A DNA stretch of 56,063 bases from Phycisphaerales bacterium (GTDB taxonomy: Bacteria; Planctomycetota; Phycisphaerae; Phycisphaerales; UBA1924): positions 1 to 56,063 of the forward strand of contig JACVCS010000016.1 in the NCBI GenBank assembly GCA_016741915.1, written 5' to 3'. Under the pieces are notes generated by a model. The model worked only from the letters and a program-made list of their open reading frames with translations, ran no database searches and was not told the DNA's origin. Position numbers and translations under genes: made by a program. Each line of letters begins with the position of its first letter. The first letter of the stretch is position 1. Shown here in pieces: positions 25,897 to 35,214 of this stretch.

Positions 25897-27213
25897 TCAG
25901 CGGGCCGAGCGCTTGGTCTTTTTCTTGGACTTGGCGGGTGGCTTTTTGCTGGCGGCGGGCTTGGGCTTTTTCGAGGTCTTTTGGGCCTTTGGCTTGGTTG
26001 CCTTGGGTCGTGATTGGGCTTTGGGCTTCGCGGCGGATTTCTTGGCGGGGGACTTTTTCGCCGCGGGCTTGGGCTTGGCCGATTTCTTACTCGCGACGGG
26101 CTTGGCTGGTTTGGTCGTTGGCTTGGTTGATGCCGTCGGTGCCGGGCGTTTGGGGGATTTGGCCGGGCTTTCGGCCTTCGGCGTGCTGACGCCTTCCCAC
26201 GTTTTCTCGGCGCGGTTGAGGATCGACCAGAGCTTTTCCAGCAGGTCGTGCGTGCCCATTCGAGCGGCGGCGGAGAGGCCCAGCACTTCGACCTCGGCGC
26301 CGAGTTTCAGATCCTTGCGGAGGGCCTTGACGGCGGCCTCGCGTTCTTCGTTGGTTTGGAAGAGGTCGAGCTTGTTCAGGACGATGAGCTCTTCGCGTTC
26401 GGCGAGGACCGGGGAGTAGTTGAAGAGTTCCTGACGGATGATGCGGTAGTTCTCGGCCGGGGTGCCTTCGGGGGGCATGACGTCGAGGAGGTGAACGAGG
26501 ACGCGGGTGCGTTCGACGTGTTTGAGGAAGTCGAGGCCGAGGCCTGTGCCTTGGCTGGCGCCTTCGATGAGGCCCGGGATGTCGGCGATGACGAGGCGGC
26601 GGGTGGGGTCGAGTTCGGCGACGCCGAGCTGTGGGGCGAGGGTGGTGAAGGGGTACGCGGCGATCTTGGGGTTTGCGCGGGTGAGAGCGGCGAGCAGCGT
26701 GCTCTTGCCGGCGTTGGGCATGCCCAGGAGCCCCACGTCGGCGAGGAGTTTGAGTTCGAGCTTGAGTTGTTTTTCTTCGCCCGGGAAGCCTGGGTGGGCG
26801 TGGGTGGGGGCTTGGTGGACGGCGTTTTTGTAGTGTTCGTTGCCGAAGCCGCCGTTGCCGCCTTTGGCGACGATGAAGCGTTGTTCGGGCTTCATGTCGA
26901 CGATGAGTTCACCGGTGAGGTTGTCGGTGACGATGGTGCCGGCGGGGACTTTGATGACGCAGTCGCGCCCGTCGGAGCCGTGCATTTGCTTTTTGAGGCC
27001 GTTGCCACCGGGCTCGGCTTCCCAGTCGGGGCGACCCCGGAAATCGAGGAGTGTGTTCATGCCTGAGTCGGCGACGAGGACGACGTCACCGCCGCGGCCG
27101 CCGTCGCCGCCTTCTGGGCCGCCCTTGGGCTCGTATTTTTGACGACGGAACTTGACGGCTCCGGAGCCGCCGTGACCTGCTTTGACGGTGATGACTGCGC
27201 TATCGACGAACAT
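25897..27213 (-). CDS. obg: Obg family GTPase with histone-H1-like C-terminal tail
   Basis: A 438-residue ribosome-associated GTPase. The glycine-rich Obg fold is at 1-157 (FVDSAVITVKAGHGGSG...). The GTPase domain follows: G1 GMPNAGKS at 164-171, G3 DIPG at 211-214, G4 NKLD at 280-283, G5 near SAAA at 314. It should act in 50S subunit maturation. Instead of an ordinary OCT domain, residues about 345-438 form a very basic Lys/Ala/Pro/Ser-rich tail (repeats such as AKK and KPK, ending KKTKRSAR) similar to histone H1-like sequences. The tail could bind rRNA or DNA. The ATG at 27213 begins the conserved fold. Confidence 0.95.
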   Translation of the reverse strand: MFVDSAVITVKAGHGGSGAVKFRRQKYEPKGGPEGGDGGRGGDVVLVADSGMNTLLDFRGRPDWEAEPGGNGLKKQMHGSDGRDCVIKVPAGTIVTDNLTGELIVDMKPEQRFIVAKGGNGGFGNEHYKNAVHQAPTHAHPGFPGEEKQLKLELKLLADVGLLGMPNAGKSTLLAALTRANPKIAAYPFTTLAPQLGVAELDPTRRLVIADIPGLIEGASQGTGLGLDFLKHVERTRVLVHLLDVMPPEGTPAENYRIIRQELFNYSPVLAEREELIVLNKLDLFQTNEEREAAVKALRKDLKLGAEVEVLGLSAAARMGTHDLLEKLWSILNRAEKTWEGVSTPKAESPAKSPKRPAPTASTKPTTKPAKPVASKKSAKPKPAAKKSPAKKSAAKPKAQSRPKATKPKAQKTSKKPKPAASKKPPAKSKKKTKRSAR

Positions 27214-27313
27214 GATGGAGGGAATATAGACGGTGGAGGAGGTGGGGTCGTGGGTTGATCGGTGAAAGGGGAGGAGATTGCGAAGGTTTGCTGGGCGGGG
27301 CATATCCTCGCGC

Positions 27314-28312
27314 ATGAGCACGAACACGAGCGGGAATGGCGTTGCGGCACTGCCTTTGAGCGTGGATGCGGAGATGGTGGCGACGGTGACGCTGGAGCCC
27401 AATCAGGGTGTGATGTGCATTTTGGATGAGGGACTGATCAGGCGGATCGATGTGACGCTGCGGGGGCTGAAGGGACGGAGTGATCTGCGGGGGTTGATTT
27501 TGGCGTCGGGCTCGCCGCGGGTGTTTGTGGCGGGTGCGGATTTGAAGTCGATCGTGGCGATGAGCCATGCGGAGCTGGAGGCGTATCTGGCGTTTGGGCA
27601 GCGGGTGTTTGGGCTTTTGTGCGATTTGCCGATGCCGACGGTTGCGGCGATCAACGGCGCGGTGCTCGGGGGCGGGTTGGAGTTGGCGATGCACTGCGAC
27701 GGGCTGGTGGCGCTGCGGGGGCAGGTGGTGCCTGGGAAGGACGGCGGACCGGCGGTGGTGAAGGGGTATCCGATCGGGTTGCCCGAGGCGGGGCTGAAGA
27801 TCTGTCCGGGTTGGGGCGGGACGAATCTGCTGCCGGCGAGATTGAAGGACCCGGCGGAGGGGATCGCGCGGACGTGCAGCGGGCAGACGTGGATGATCGA
27901 TCAGGTGGAGACTTCGGGCGGGGCGGGGCTGGTCGATGAGTTTGTTCCGGCGGAGGGTGGGCAGGCGGAACTGCTCAAGGCGGCGAAGGGGTGGCTGCTG
28001 CGCAATGCGACGGTGCACGCGAAGCGGCGCGATGGGAAGCCCTTGAAGTGGATCGGGCGCAGCGAGGTGATCAACACCTGTGCGAAGGCGGCAATGGATG
28101 TTGCGCAGCGCTTGGGCGCGGAGGCGGCGGTGGACCCGTCGCGGGCAGTCATCAAGGCGGTGCGGGCGGGATTGGATGGCGGGAGCGAGCGCGGCTGGGG
28201 CGCGTCGCTGCAGGTTGAGCGTGAAGAACTCAACCGCCTACGCGGCACCCCAGAAGGCAAGGGCGCGATCGAGGCGTTCTTTGCCAAGTCGGCGGGTGGG
28301 GGGAAGAAGTAG
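27314..28312 (+). CDS. Enoyl-CoA hydratase/isomerase family protein
   Basis: A 332-residue crotonase-fold protein. The CoA/oxyanion motifs are VAGADLKSI (72-80) and INGAVLGGGLELAM (113-126). Unlike the first crotonase in this window (156-947), both catalytic glutamates are kept: E123 and E158 (LPEAGLKICPGWGGT). The longer C-terminus (about 185-332) carries a helical region rich in Lys and Ala, as in the hydratase part of large multifunctional fatty-oxidation proteins, but no dehydrogenase follows. It should hydrate enoyl-CoA in beta-oxidation or a related path. It diverges from obg with a 100-base gap. A run of short tandem repeats begins at its stop codon. Confidence 0.88.
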   Translation: MSTNTSGNGVAALPLSVDAEMVATVTLEPNQGVMCILDEGLIRRIDVTLRGLKGRSDLRGLILASGSPRVFVAGADLKSIVAMSHAELEAYLAFGQRVFGLLCDLPMPTVAAINGAVLGGGLELAMHCDGLVALRGQVVPGKDGGPAVVKGYPIGLPEAGLKICPGWGGTNLLPARLKDPAEGIARTCSGQTWMIDQVETSGGAGLVDEFVPAEGGQAELLKAAKGWLLRNATVHAKRRDGKPLKWIGRSEVINTCAKAAMDVAQRLGAEAAVDPSRAVIKAVRAGLDGGSERGWGASLQVEREELNRLRGTPEGKGAIEAFFAKSAGGGKK

Positions 28313-28373
28313 GCACTGGGCACTGGGCACTCGGCACTGGAGAAAGGCAGAAGGCAGAAGGCAGAAGGCAGAA
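28312..28373. repeat. Two adjacent 7-base tandem repeat runs
   Basis: GGCACT[G/C] occurs four times in phase at 28312-28339, and GGCAGAA occurs four times at 28346-28373. The first unit overlaps the TAG stop of the crotonase gene. Length per unit is 7, so variation in copy number would not disturb a gene beyond it. Probably slippage-generated sequence. Confidence 0.85.
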
Positions 28374-28383
28374 AGCTGGGAAC

Positions 28384-28405
28384 GCACGGCTGTGGAGAGC
28401 CGTGC
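28384..28405. repeat. Dispersed inverted repeat, copy 1
   Basis: GCACGGCT and AGCCGTGC form an 8-base stem around a 6-base loop, followed by CACCGG. A near-identical element is at 55774-55795. It lies in the convergent spacer of the crotonase and PilZ genes and may act as a terminator or a mobile repeat. Confidence 0.75.
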
Positions 28406-28419
28406 CACCGGGAGGCGGA

Positions 28420-28854
28420 TCAGGCGGCGAGGCGGTAGCGACCGGTGCGCAGTTCGCGCAGGAGGCGTTCGCGGTCGCCCATGCGAGCGAAGCGCGTGAA
28501 AACGGCGGCCATGCGGACGGGCCCGGGTTCGTCTTCGTCCTCGATCCAGATGACGTTGGCGAAGACAAAGACCGCTCGGCCTGGGCCGAGGTCTTGGTTG
28601 TGCATGGTGGGGAGGGTGATTTGGAGGGCGACGGCGGTGCCGGGCTCGATGCCGCGGTCGGCCTCGAAGCGGAGGCCGCCTTCGGAGATGTCGTAGGCGT
28701 TGCCTTCGATGTTGAAGACTTCGCTGTCGAGGGTGCGCAGGGCGATGGGTGCGTAGGAGGCCTCGAGCTGAAAGCGTGGGAAGCGCCGGCGGTCGGCGGG
28801 GTTGCCCGATGGGGGGTTCGTGGGCTGGTGCTGAGGATTGAAGGGGAAGTTCAT
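28420..28854 (-). CDS. PilZ domain protein (cyclic di-GMP effector)
   Basis: A 144-residue protein that is mostly one PilZ domain. The c-di-GMP-binding motifs are intact: RRRFPRF (22-28; RxxxR) and DISEGGLRFE (55-64; D/NxSxxG). The C-terminal part has a beta-barrel pattern and a last helix (FARMGDRERLLRELR). It should bind c-di-GMP and alter motility, adhesion or secretion via an unknown partner. No PilZ partner domain is fused. I chose the ATG at 28854; a longer in-frame start would add a Ser/Arg-rich leader with no known feature. It is convergent with the crotonase gene. Confidence 0.87.
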   Translation of the reverse strand: MNFPFNPQHQPTNPPSGNPADRRRFPRFQLEASYAPIALRTLDSEVFNIEGNAYDISEGGLRFEADRGIEPGTAVALQITLPTMHNQDLGPGRAVFVFANVIWIEDEDEPGPVRMAAVFTRFARMGDRERLLRELRTGRYRLAA

Positions 28855-29036
28855 CGCGGGGCCTTTCCGAAAGGGACGAGCGGTTTCGCCTCGCGTGTTG
28901 ACGCGGGGCGGACTCTCTCCGCTTTCGGACGTATCGGACGGCCCAGACGTGAACTTCATCCCGGTTGATCGAAATGGCAGAGTTTGCCGGGGTGGGGGTG
29001 TGAGGGTGGGCTGGGGGCGCGCGGACGGGTGGGTGG

Positions 29037-29747
29037 TCAGCGGGTAACTCGGCGGCGGCGTGAGGCGAGGTAGGTCATGGCGGCGAGACCGGTGGTCATG
29101 GCGGCGGGGGTGGGGACGGCGGCCTGGGTGCCGAAGACCGTGAGGGACATGTTCACCCCGGTGCTCGCGAGGGAGGGGGTGCCCATGGTGGCGGTGGAGA
29201 GGGCACCGTTGTTGTAGGCGGAATCGCCGTAGAGGGCGGCGGAGTTGGACGGCATGAGGGTGTACGTGGTGGGTGCCCAGAGGGCCTGGCCTGTGATGTT
29301 GGTGGGGGTGGAGATGGAGACCCAGTACTTGGTGTTGGCCTGCAGGGTGAGGTTCATGTCGAACCAGAGCTCGGAGATCTGCATGCCGTTTCCGGCTTGG
29401 CCCCAGGAAAGGATGTTGGTGACGGCGCCGGAATGAACGAGGGAGCCGGGGGCGTCGGCGTTGTTGGAGAAGATGTTGACGCGTGATTGGGGCGGAGCGG
29501 AGGGGAGGTTGCTGAGGATGGCGACGCGGAAGCGGGAAATCTGCCAGGGCATGGAGTTGCCCGCGGGGGTGGTGAAGTCATCGAAGGTGGACTGAGTGCG
29601 GGTCTCGGTTTTCGAGATTGAGGAGCCGGCGTTGGAGTTGTAACCCCATTGCCACCAGACGATGTCGGCGGAGGCGACGGGGGCCGAGAGCGCGACAGCC
29701 ACGAGGGGAAGGCAGGCCGTGATGGTGGATCGGGTGCGATGGTGCAT
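29037..29747 (-). CDS. Secreted protein with PEP-CTERM-like C-terminus
   Basis: A 236-residue exported protein. The signal peptide spans about 1-27 (ALSAPVASADI). The body is a beta-rich, Asn/Ser/Thr-rich domain; the segments FRVAILSNLP and YWVSISTP suggest a surface beta-sandwich. The C-terminus has VPTPAAM, a hydrophobic helix (about 212-227) and RRRRVTR, the same PTPA-type sorting signal as in the protein at 20012. Function unknown; surface or extracellular location is likely. I chose the ATG at 29747, where the signal peptide begins. It is divergent from bamD with a 231-base spacer. Confidence 0.82.
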   Translation of the reverse strand: MHHRTRSTITACLPLVAVALSAPVASADIVWWQWGYNSNAGSSISKTETRTQSTFDDFTTPAGNSMPWQISRFRVAILSNLPSAPPQSRVNIFSNNADAPGSLVHSGAVTNILSWGQAGNGMQISELWFDMNLTLQANTKYWVSISTPTNITGQALWAPTTYTLMPSNSAALYGDSAYNNGALSTATMGTPSLASTGVNMSLTVFGTQAAVPTPAAMTTGLAAMTYLASRRRRVTR

Positions 29748-29978
29748 GGGTGTCTCTCTCTGTCCGGGTCTGGGTTTTGGGGCGGCGGGGCCTTTGCCGC
29801 TGGTTGAAGGTACAGCACGGCGTGCGCGAAACCATCGCATCGAGAGCAGGGCGGTGCGGAGCGTGTCGGCGTTGTTGGCGCAGGCGGCAGGGGTTGCCCA
29901 GTTGGGTGATCGAGCGGGTTATCCGGAATGGGGCGAGGTGTGCCGAGCGAGCGGCGAGGCGGTATCCTGCTGTCAGTT

Positions 29979-31220
29979 ATGGGAACCACTCAGGCGAGAA
30001 AGTCGATGCGGCGAGGGTCGAGAGCCACGACGGCGGCGACGGTGCTGATGCTCGCGGGGCTCAGCGGCGGGGTTCTGCACGCGCAGCCCGCGACGCCGAC
30101 AACCCCGGCAACCCCTGCACCAGCACCAGCGCCGGCGACCAATCAACCCGCCGCGACGCCGGGTGGCACTCCGACGGTCGAAGGGTTGCCCGGACAGACG
30201 CCCGCGCCGCAGCTGGCGGGGCCGACTCGGCCTATGTACACGTTGGGTTCGGAAGGTCAGTGGCAGCAGAGTTCCGCACCCGCGTTGGGATCGGATGAGG
30301 CGGTGATCGCCGAGGCCCGCAGGCTCATCGCTACGGGGCAGTTCGATCAGGCGATTGTGAACCTCGACGCGTGGCTGCTTTCCAACGACACCAGCGGCAA
30401 GGCGGTGGTGCCGGCGGCGCTGCTCGCACGCGGCGATGCCCGCTCGTCGATCGGCGATGAGTTCGAAGCGCTCTACGACTATGAGCAGATCATCAAGTCG
30501 TTCCCGGCCTCGGCGGAATACCCCATCGCCGTGCAGCGCGAGCTGGAGATCGGGGTGAAGTATCTGCAGGGGACAAAGCGGCTGTGGTGGTTCGGGCTGC
30601 GATGGCTGAGCGCTGAGGACGTGGGGGAAGAGTTGTTGATCCGCGTGCAGGAGCGGCTGCCGGGCTCGCGCGTGGCGGAGCGCGCGGGGATCGAACTCGC
30701 GGATTACTACTACCGCGAACGCGAGCTGACGCTTGCGTCGACGGCGTACGAGATGTTCCTGCTGAACTACCCGATGTCGCCGTACCGCATCAAGGCGATG
30801 CAGCGGCGGATTTATGCGAACATCGCGCGGTTCAAGGGCCCGCGGTACGACGCGTCGTCGCTGAGCGATGCACGCATCCTGATCAACCGGTTCATGACGC
30901 TCTATCCAGCGCAGGCGCAGGAAGCGGGGCTCGACGACGCACTGCTGACACGCATCGACGAGAACGCGGGCTTGCAGATGCTGGAAGTCGCGGCGTGGTA
31001 TGTCGGACGCGGCGATGAAGCGAGCGCGCGGTACACGCTGCAGCGGTTGCTGCGCAGGCATCCGCAGTCTGCCGCCGCTCGACGGGCCCTGGACATGATC
31101 AAGGAAAAGGGCTGGTCGGTCACGCCGGGCGACGACGGCGACGAAGTCATCGCATCGCCCGCAGCGCCGACGGGCACCAAGGATGAGACCAAGCCGGTGG
31201 GTGAGACTAAGCAGCCGTAA
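29979..31220 (+). CDS. bamD: BamD-like outer-membrane assembly factor (TPR protein)
   Basis: A 413-residue exported protein. An N-terminal signal-like segment (about 18-36) ends near VLHAQ, and no lipobox Cys is seen, unlike typical BamD. Residues 37-85 are a Pro/Ala/Thr linker. The remaining TPR array (about 95-370) shows the YfiO/BamD pattern: A..LI..GQFD..I, LARGDARSSIGDEFEALYDYEQIIKSFPAS, and ADYYYRERELTLASTAYEMFLLNYPMSPY. In E. coli BamD binds BamA for beta-barrel insertion. lptE follows 24 bases later, which supports an outer-membrane role. The basic N-terminus RKSMRRGSRA precedes the signal helix. A generic secreted TPR protein is the alternative. Confidence 0.8.
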   Translation: MGTTQARKSMRRGSRATTAATVLMLAGLSGGVLHAQPATPTTPATPAPAPAPATNQPAATPGGTPTVEGLPGQTPAPQLAGPTRPMYTLGSEGQWQQSSAPALGSDEAVIAEARRLIATGQFDQAIVNLDAWLLSNDTSGKAVVPAALLARGDARSSIGDEFEALYDYEQIIKSFPASAEYPIAVQRELEIGVKYLQGTKRLWWFGLRWLSAEDVGEELLIRVQERLPGSRVAERAGIELADYYYRERELTLASTAYEMFLLNYPMSPYRIKAMQRRIYANIARFKGPRYDASSLSDARILINRFMTLYPAQAQEAGLDDALLTRIDENAGLQMLEVAAWYVGRGDEASARYTLQRLLRRHPQSAAARRALDMIKEKGWSVTPGDDGDEVIASPAAPTGTKDETKPVGETKQP

Positions 31221-31244
31221 TCATCGGCGGGAAGTGTGCGGACG

Positions 31245-31820
31245 ATGCTCATGGAGAAATCGAAGAAACCAACGGTCCTGCGGTTCAGTGCGACGAATGT
31301 CGCTCGTGCTGTGTCGGTGCTCGTCTGCTCTTGCGTGGTGGGTTTTCTCTCCGCCTGTGCGGCCGACCCGCGCCAGGGGTATTCGACCGCGTCGAGCTTC
31401 CCCGCTGACATCTCCACCGTCAACGTCCCGATGTTCAAGAACTCCACCTTCATCCACGGGCTGGAGATCGAACTGACCACCGCGGTGCAGACCGAACTGC
31501 GTCGCCAATCGCCGTACCGCGTCACCTCATCCGAGGTTGCCCAGACGACGCTTTCGGGCACCATCGTCCGGTCGGAAATGCGGAAACTCTCGGTCGGGCG
31601 CGATACGGGCATCGCCGAGGACTTGGCCCTTGTGCTGACGATCGACTTCACCTGGAAGGACAACCGCTCGGGCAAAGTCATCGTCGAGCGGCGGAACTTT
31701 GTCGGGGCCGACTCGTTCACCCCGGCCCGCGCGGTGGGTGAGTCGCTGGAACTCGGTCAGCAGGGTGCCGTCGCCCGCCTCGCTCGCGATATGGTCAACG
31801 AGATGCGATCGGCCTGGTGA
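31245..31820 (+). CDS. lptE: LptE-like lipopolysaccharide-assembly lipoprotein
   Basis: A 191-residue lipoprotein. The signal peptide ends in the lipobox LSAC with Cys38, so it should be anchored in the outer membrane. The domain after it has the LptE/RlpB look: a beta strand with VNVPMFKNSTFIHGLEIELT, then TTAVQTELRRQSPYRVTSSEVAQTTLSGTIV and a last helix. LptE plugs the LptD barrel during lipopolysaccharide insertion; LptD is encoded at 7388. The start may be the GTG at 31236, ATG at 31245 or ATG at 31251; I use 31245, with GGAA about 11 bases upstream. It is next to bamD (24-base gap), an arrangement that fits one outer-membrane assembly operon. Confidence 0.85.
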   Translation: MLMEKSKKPTVLRFSATNVARAVSVLVCSCVVGFLSACAADPRQGYSTASSFPADISTVNVPMFKNSTFIHGLEIELTTAVQTELRRQSPYRVTSSEVAQTTLSGTIVRSEMRKLSVGRDTGIAEDLALVLTIDFTWKDNRSGKVIVERRNFVGADSFTPARAVGESLELGQQGAVARLARDMVNEMRSAW

Positions 31821-32083
31821 AGCCCGGGGGTCTTACCGGCGCTTCCGCATCCGAGTCTGGCCCACCGAACCACGCGAAGATCGTCGATTTGTGAAGGGCC
31901 TGAGCCTACGAAATCACGCACAGCGGTAGGGCTGGGGCTGTCCGGGGCTCACCGAACCTTTTGCCAACTTCGAGCGTAGAATCGTCAACTGGCCCGCCCG
32001 CTGGTCCGATACTCATTTCAAGGTCGGAAGCGGTATCGAGGTCAGGATCGAAGCCCACAGCACTGGGCAAAGGAAGTTTCGGC

Positions 32084-34192
32084 ATGCCCGAGAGTCCGAA
32101 CGACACGCGTCGGTCACGCTCGCCTCAGGAAGAGGAAGGCGGTAGCACCCGACAAGGGGAACAGAAACAAGGCGGACCCGGTGGCCCGGGTCAACCCGGC
32201 GGGCCTGGGGGTGCAGGGGGGGCGGGGGGGAATGCTCCGCCGCGCGCGCCGAGGCCCATCTTTTTCGTCGTCACCCTCGTCATCGTGGCGTTCTTCTTGT
32301 TCATCTTCTCCTCGGCGTTGAGCCCCAACGCCCGCGAGGTCTCGATGGACGAGTTCAAGAACCTCTGGCAGTCCAACTCCATCAAGGCCGAGTCCGTCGT
32401 GCTGCGTGAAGACGGCATCTACGCGGTGGAGATCGACCCGGTCAAGGGCGGCAACGAGCGCGCCGTGACCGTGAAATCGACCCCGGGGCTGATCAAGCAC
32501 AACGCCGAGAATCTCGACCAGCTCAAGATCCCGTTCAAGGCCTCCGCCCCCGGGCTGACGGCTGTGTTGGTGCAGAGCCTCGTCGCGGTCCTGCCCTTCG
32601 TGCTGCTGCTCTTCCTGCTGACGTTCCTTCTGCTGCGCGGGTTGCGCTCGGCCGGCGGCGGTGCGGGGGGCATGCTCGGCAACTTCGGTAAATCACGCCA
32701 CCGCATGCTGATGAAGGAAAAGACCGGCGTCACCTTCGACGACGTCGCGGGCATCGACGAGGCCAAGGACGAGGTCGACGAGATTATCCAGTTCCTCAAA
32801 GCCCCCAAGCGATTCATGAAGCTCGGCGGGCGCGTCCCCCGCGGGGTGCTGCTCATCGGTGATCCCGGCTGCGGCAAGACCCTTCTCGCCAAGGCCATCG
32901 CCGGCGAGGCCGACGTCCCGTTCTTCTCCATTTCGGGCTCGGACTTCGTCGAGATGTTCGTAGGCGTCGGCGCCAGCCGCGTCCGCGATCTGTTCAAGCA
33001 GGCGAAGGAGTCGGCCCCGTGCATCATCTTCCTTGACGAGATCGACGCCGTCGGCCGCCGCCGCGGCTCGGGGTTCACCTCGGGCGGGCACGACGAACGC
33101 GAGCAGACGCTCAACGCCATCCTTGTTGAGATGGACGGCTTCGCCACGGGCGACGGGGTGATCGTCATCGCCGCCACCAACCGTGCCGACGTGCTCGACC
33201 CCGCCCTCACCCGTCCCGGTCGCTTCGACCGCCAGATCACCGTGCCGCTGCCCGACGTGAAGGGTCGGCTGGAGATCCTGCGGGTCCACGCGAAGAACAA
33301 GAAGCTCGGGCCCGACGTCAACCTCGAACGCATCGCGAAGGTCACGCCCATGTTCTCCGGCGCCGATCTGTTCGCGCTGATGAACGAGGCCGCCATCGCC
33401 GCGACCCTGCACAACAAGGACTTCATCGAGCAGGAAGACCTCGAAGAATCCCGCGACAAGGTGCGCTTCGGACGCGCGAAGAAGTCGCGCGTCCGCGAGG
33501 CCGAAGAGAACAAGCTCACGGCCTATCACGAGGCCGGGCACGCCGTGCTGCAGGTCCTGCTCAAGGACGGCGACCCGCTGCACAAGGTGACGATCCTCCC
33601 CCGCGGCTCGGCCGGCGGCGCAACTTTCTCGCTCCCCGAGAAGGACCGCTACGGCTACGGGCTGAAGTGGCTCCGGGCCACGATGCGCATGGCCTGCGGC
33701 GGGCGCATCGCCGAGCAGCGCGCCATGAACGACGTCTCCTCCGGCGCGGTCGGTGATATCGCGCAGGTCACCCGCCTCGCTCACGTGATGATCAAAGAGT
33801 GGGGCATGTCCGACCGGCTGGGCTTCGTCCGCTACACGGGCGAGGACACCCGCGAGTCGTACCTGCCCGACCGCCCGTACTCCGACGCGACCGCCAAGCT
33901 CATCGACGACGAGATCAAGCGCATCGTCGACGAGGCGTACACCGACGCGGAACGCATCCTCAGCGAGAACTGGGACAAGGTCGAAGCGGTCGCGAACGCG
34001 CTGCTGAAGTACGAAACACTCGACGCCTCCGACGTGCACAAGCTCATGCGCGGCGAGACCATCGGCAAGCCGACGGTCTCCGATCTGCTCGCGGCCGAGG
34101 CCCGCCGGGCCGCCGCAGCAAACCCCGCCAGCACCCCGCAAGACCAGCAGAAGCCCGACCTGCCGCCGGGGGCGATGCCCACGCCGGCGTGA
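32084..34192 (+). CDS. ftsH: ATP-dependent zinc metalloprotease FtsH
   Basis: A 702-residue membrane AAA+ protease. After a charged and glycine-rich cytoplasmic leader (1-55; [14 protein letters not shown]-type), helices lie at about 57-79 and 160-185 around a periplasmic part. The AAA+ domain has Walker A GDPGCGKT at 259-266, Walker B near 312-321 (IIFLDEID) and the second region of homology (RPGRFDRQI). The zinc site HEAGH is at 482-486. It degrades membrane and short-lived cytoplasmic proteins, in many bacteria including the LpxC enzyme. The ATG at 32084 has AGGAAG about 9 bases upstream. Upstream in-frame codons add 41 residues without a ribosome-binding site. Confidence 0.97.
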   Translation: MPESPNDTRRSRSPQEEEGGSTRQGEQKQGGPGGPGQPGGPGGAGGAGGNAPPRAPRPIFFVVTLVIVAFFLFIFSSALSPNAREVSMDEFKNLWQSNSIKAESVVLREDGIYAVEIDPVKGGNERAVTVKSTPGLIKHNAENLDQLKIPFKASAPGLTAVLVQSLVAVLPFVLLLFLLTFLLLRGLRSAGGGAGGMLGNFGKSRHRMLMKEKTGVTFDDVAGIDEAKDEVDEIIQFLKAPKRFMKLGGRVPRGVLLIGDPGCGKTLLAKAIAGEADVPFFSISGSDFVEMFVGVGASRVRDLFKQAKESAPCIIFLDEIDAVGRRRGSGFTSGGHDEREQTLNAILVEMDGFATGDGVIVIAATNRADVLDPALTRPGRFDRQITVPLPDVKGRLEILRVHAKNKKLGPDVNLERIAKVTPMFSGADLFALMNEAAIAATLHNKDFIEQEDLEESRDKVRFGRAKKSRVREAEENKLTAYHEAGHAVLQVLLKDGDPLHKVTILPRGSAGGATFSLPEKDRYGYGLKWLRATMRMACGGRIAEQRAMNDVSSGAVGDIAQVTRLAHVMIKEWGMSDRLGFVRYTGEDTRESYLPDRPYSDATAKLIDDEIKRIVDEAYTDAERILSENWDKVEAVANALLKYETLDASDVHKLMRGETIGKPTVSDLLAAEARRAAAANPASTPQDQQKPDLPPGAMPTPA

Positions 34193-34234
34193 GCCCCGGT
34201 CACTGCCGATCCCGTCATCACCGCGCGATCGATC

Positions 34235-34258
34235 ACCCGACCAACGGTCGGGTTTTTT
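34235..34258 (+). terminator. Terminator of ftsH
   Basis: ACCCGACC and GGTCGGGT form an 8-base stem with an AAC loop, followed by TTTTTT. It lies 43 bases past the ftsH stop. Confidence 0.92.
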
Positions 34259-34366
34259 GTGTGTACTTCGCGAAGTGCCCGCGAGCTCAACGATCAGACC
34301 GTGCCGCCGAAATCTTGTCGATAGCGGGTTTCGGATCGCGGCCGGCGGTGATAGTCTCCAGGCATC

Positions 34367-35143
34367 ATGAGCAACACCCGACACGAAGCGGACTGGCTGA
34401 CCTTTCCCTCCAAGATCGACGAGCACGCCGCGTGGGTCCGCTGGGACGCCGCCGTTGAGCCCGGCGCGTATCCGAAGCACACAACGCTCATCAGCGTCCG
34501 CATGGCGTACCCGCAATCGGCGGCCGACGAGGAGGGACTTCCCTCGCCCGAGGTGCTCGACGCGCTGGGCGAAGTTGAGGACGCCGCCGCCGCCGCGATG
34601 GAACAACTCGGCGCGGTGGTTGCCGCGACCGTGACGTCGAACCTGCAGCGCGTGATGTACGCGTACGCCGCGGGCGACCGCGCCGTGGTCGATGCGCTCC
34701 GACTCGTCGCGACGCAGCACCCGGCCCACGCACCCTCCGCCATTTCGCGCTCCGACGCCCCGCGCCAGATGTACACGTCGCTGCGTCCGAACATCTGGCA
34801 GGAGCAGTTCGCGAAGAACGCCCGCGTGCTGAACGCGCTGGCCGAGCACGGCGACGACCACGACAAATCCCGCGCCATCATCCATTACGCCTACTTCACC
34901 ACCAAGGCCGGTCGCGACGAGTTCGCCTCGATGGTCACGAGCCAGGGTTTCACGATCGACGCGTCGTCGATGGGCAACGCCCCGGACACGACGCAGGCCC
35001 TCCCGTGGGCGGTGAAGTTCGAGCGCGAAGACACCTGCGACCTCTTCGAGCTGACGAACACCACCGCCGAGTTGTCGCTCGCGGCCGACCAAAGACAAGG
35101 TCAATACGACGGCTGGGAAACAACGATCGCGCCGATGGAATGA
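34367..35143 (+). CDS. RraB-like / DUF695-like protein
   Basis: A 258-residue cytoplasmic protein with two parts. Residues about 1-140 resemble DUF695 (EADWLTFPSKIDEHAAWVRWD...). Residues about 145-255 resemble the ribonuclease E inhibitor RraB: LNALAEHGDDHDKSRAIIHYAYFTTKAGRDEF then a domain that ends in ELSLAADQRQGQYDGWET. The GDDHDKSR.I.HYAYF segment is the best RraB match. RraB slows mRNA decay by binding RNase E. Whether an RNase E exists here is not known from the window, so the activity is inferred. It has its own spacer from ftsH with a terminator between them and is convergent with the TlyA-like gene. Confidence 0.75.
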   Translation: MSNTRHEADWLTFPSKIDEHAAWVRWDAAVEPGAYPKHTTLISVRMAYPQSAADEEGLPSPEVLDALGEVEDAAAAAMEQLGAVVAATVTSNLQRVMYAYAAGDRAVVDALRLVATQHPAHAPSAISRSDAPRQMYTSLRPNIWQEQFAKNARVLNALAEHGDDHDKSRAIIHYAYFTTKAGRDEFASMVTSQGFTIDASSMGNAPDTTQALPWAVKFEREDTCDLFELTNTTAELSLAADQRQGQYDGWETTIAPME

Positions 35144-35214
35144 AGTGATTGCCTCGTGGTCATGCACAACCGAATCGCAGAGTGCGCAAACAAACAGCGT
35201 GCACGCCGCGCCGG

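Noticed and set aside
28312-28373. Possible CRISPR-like repeats
   Set aside because: Units are only 7 bases, contiguous and without spacers, and no cas gene is near.
29979-31820. Split or frameshifted BamD/LptE pair
   Set aside because: Both frames are intact with separate signal sequences and a normal 24-base gap.
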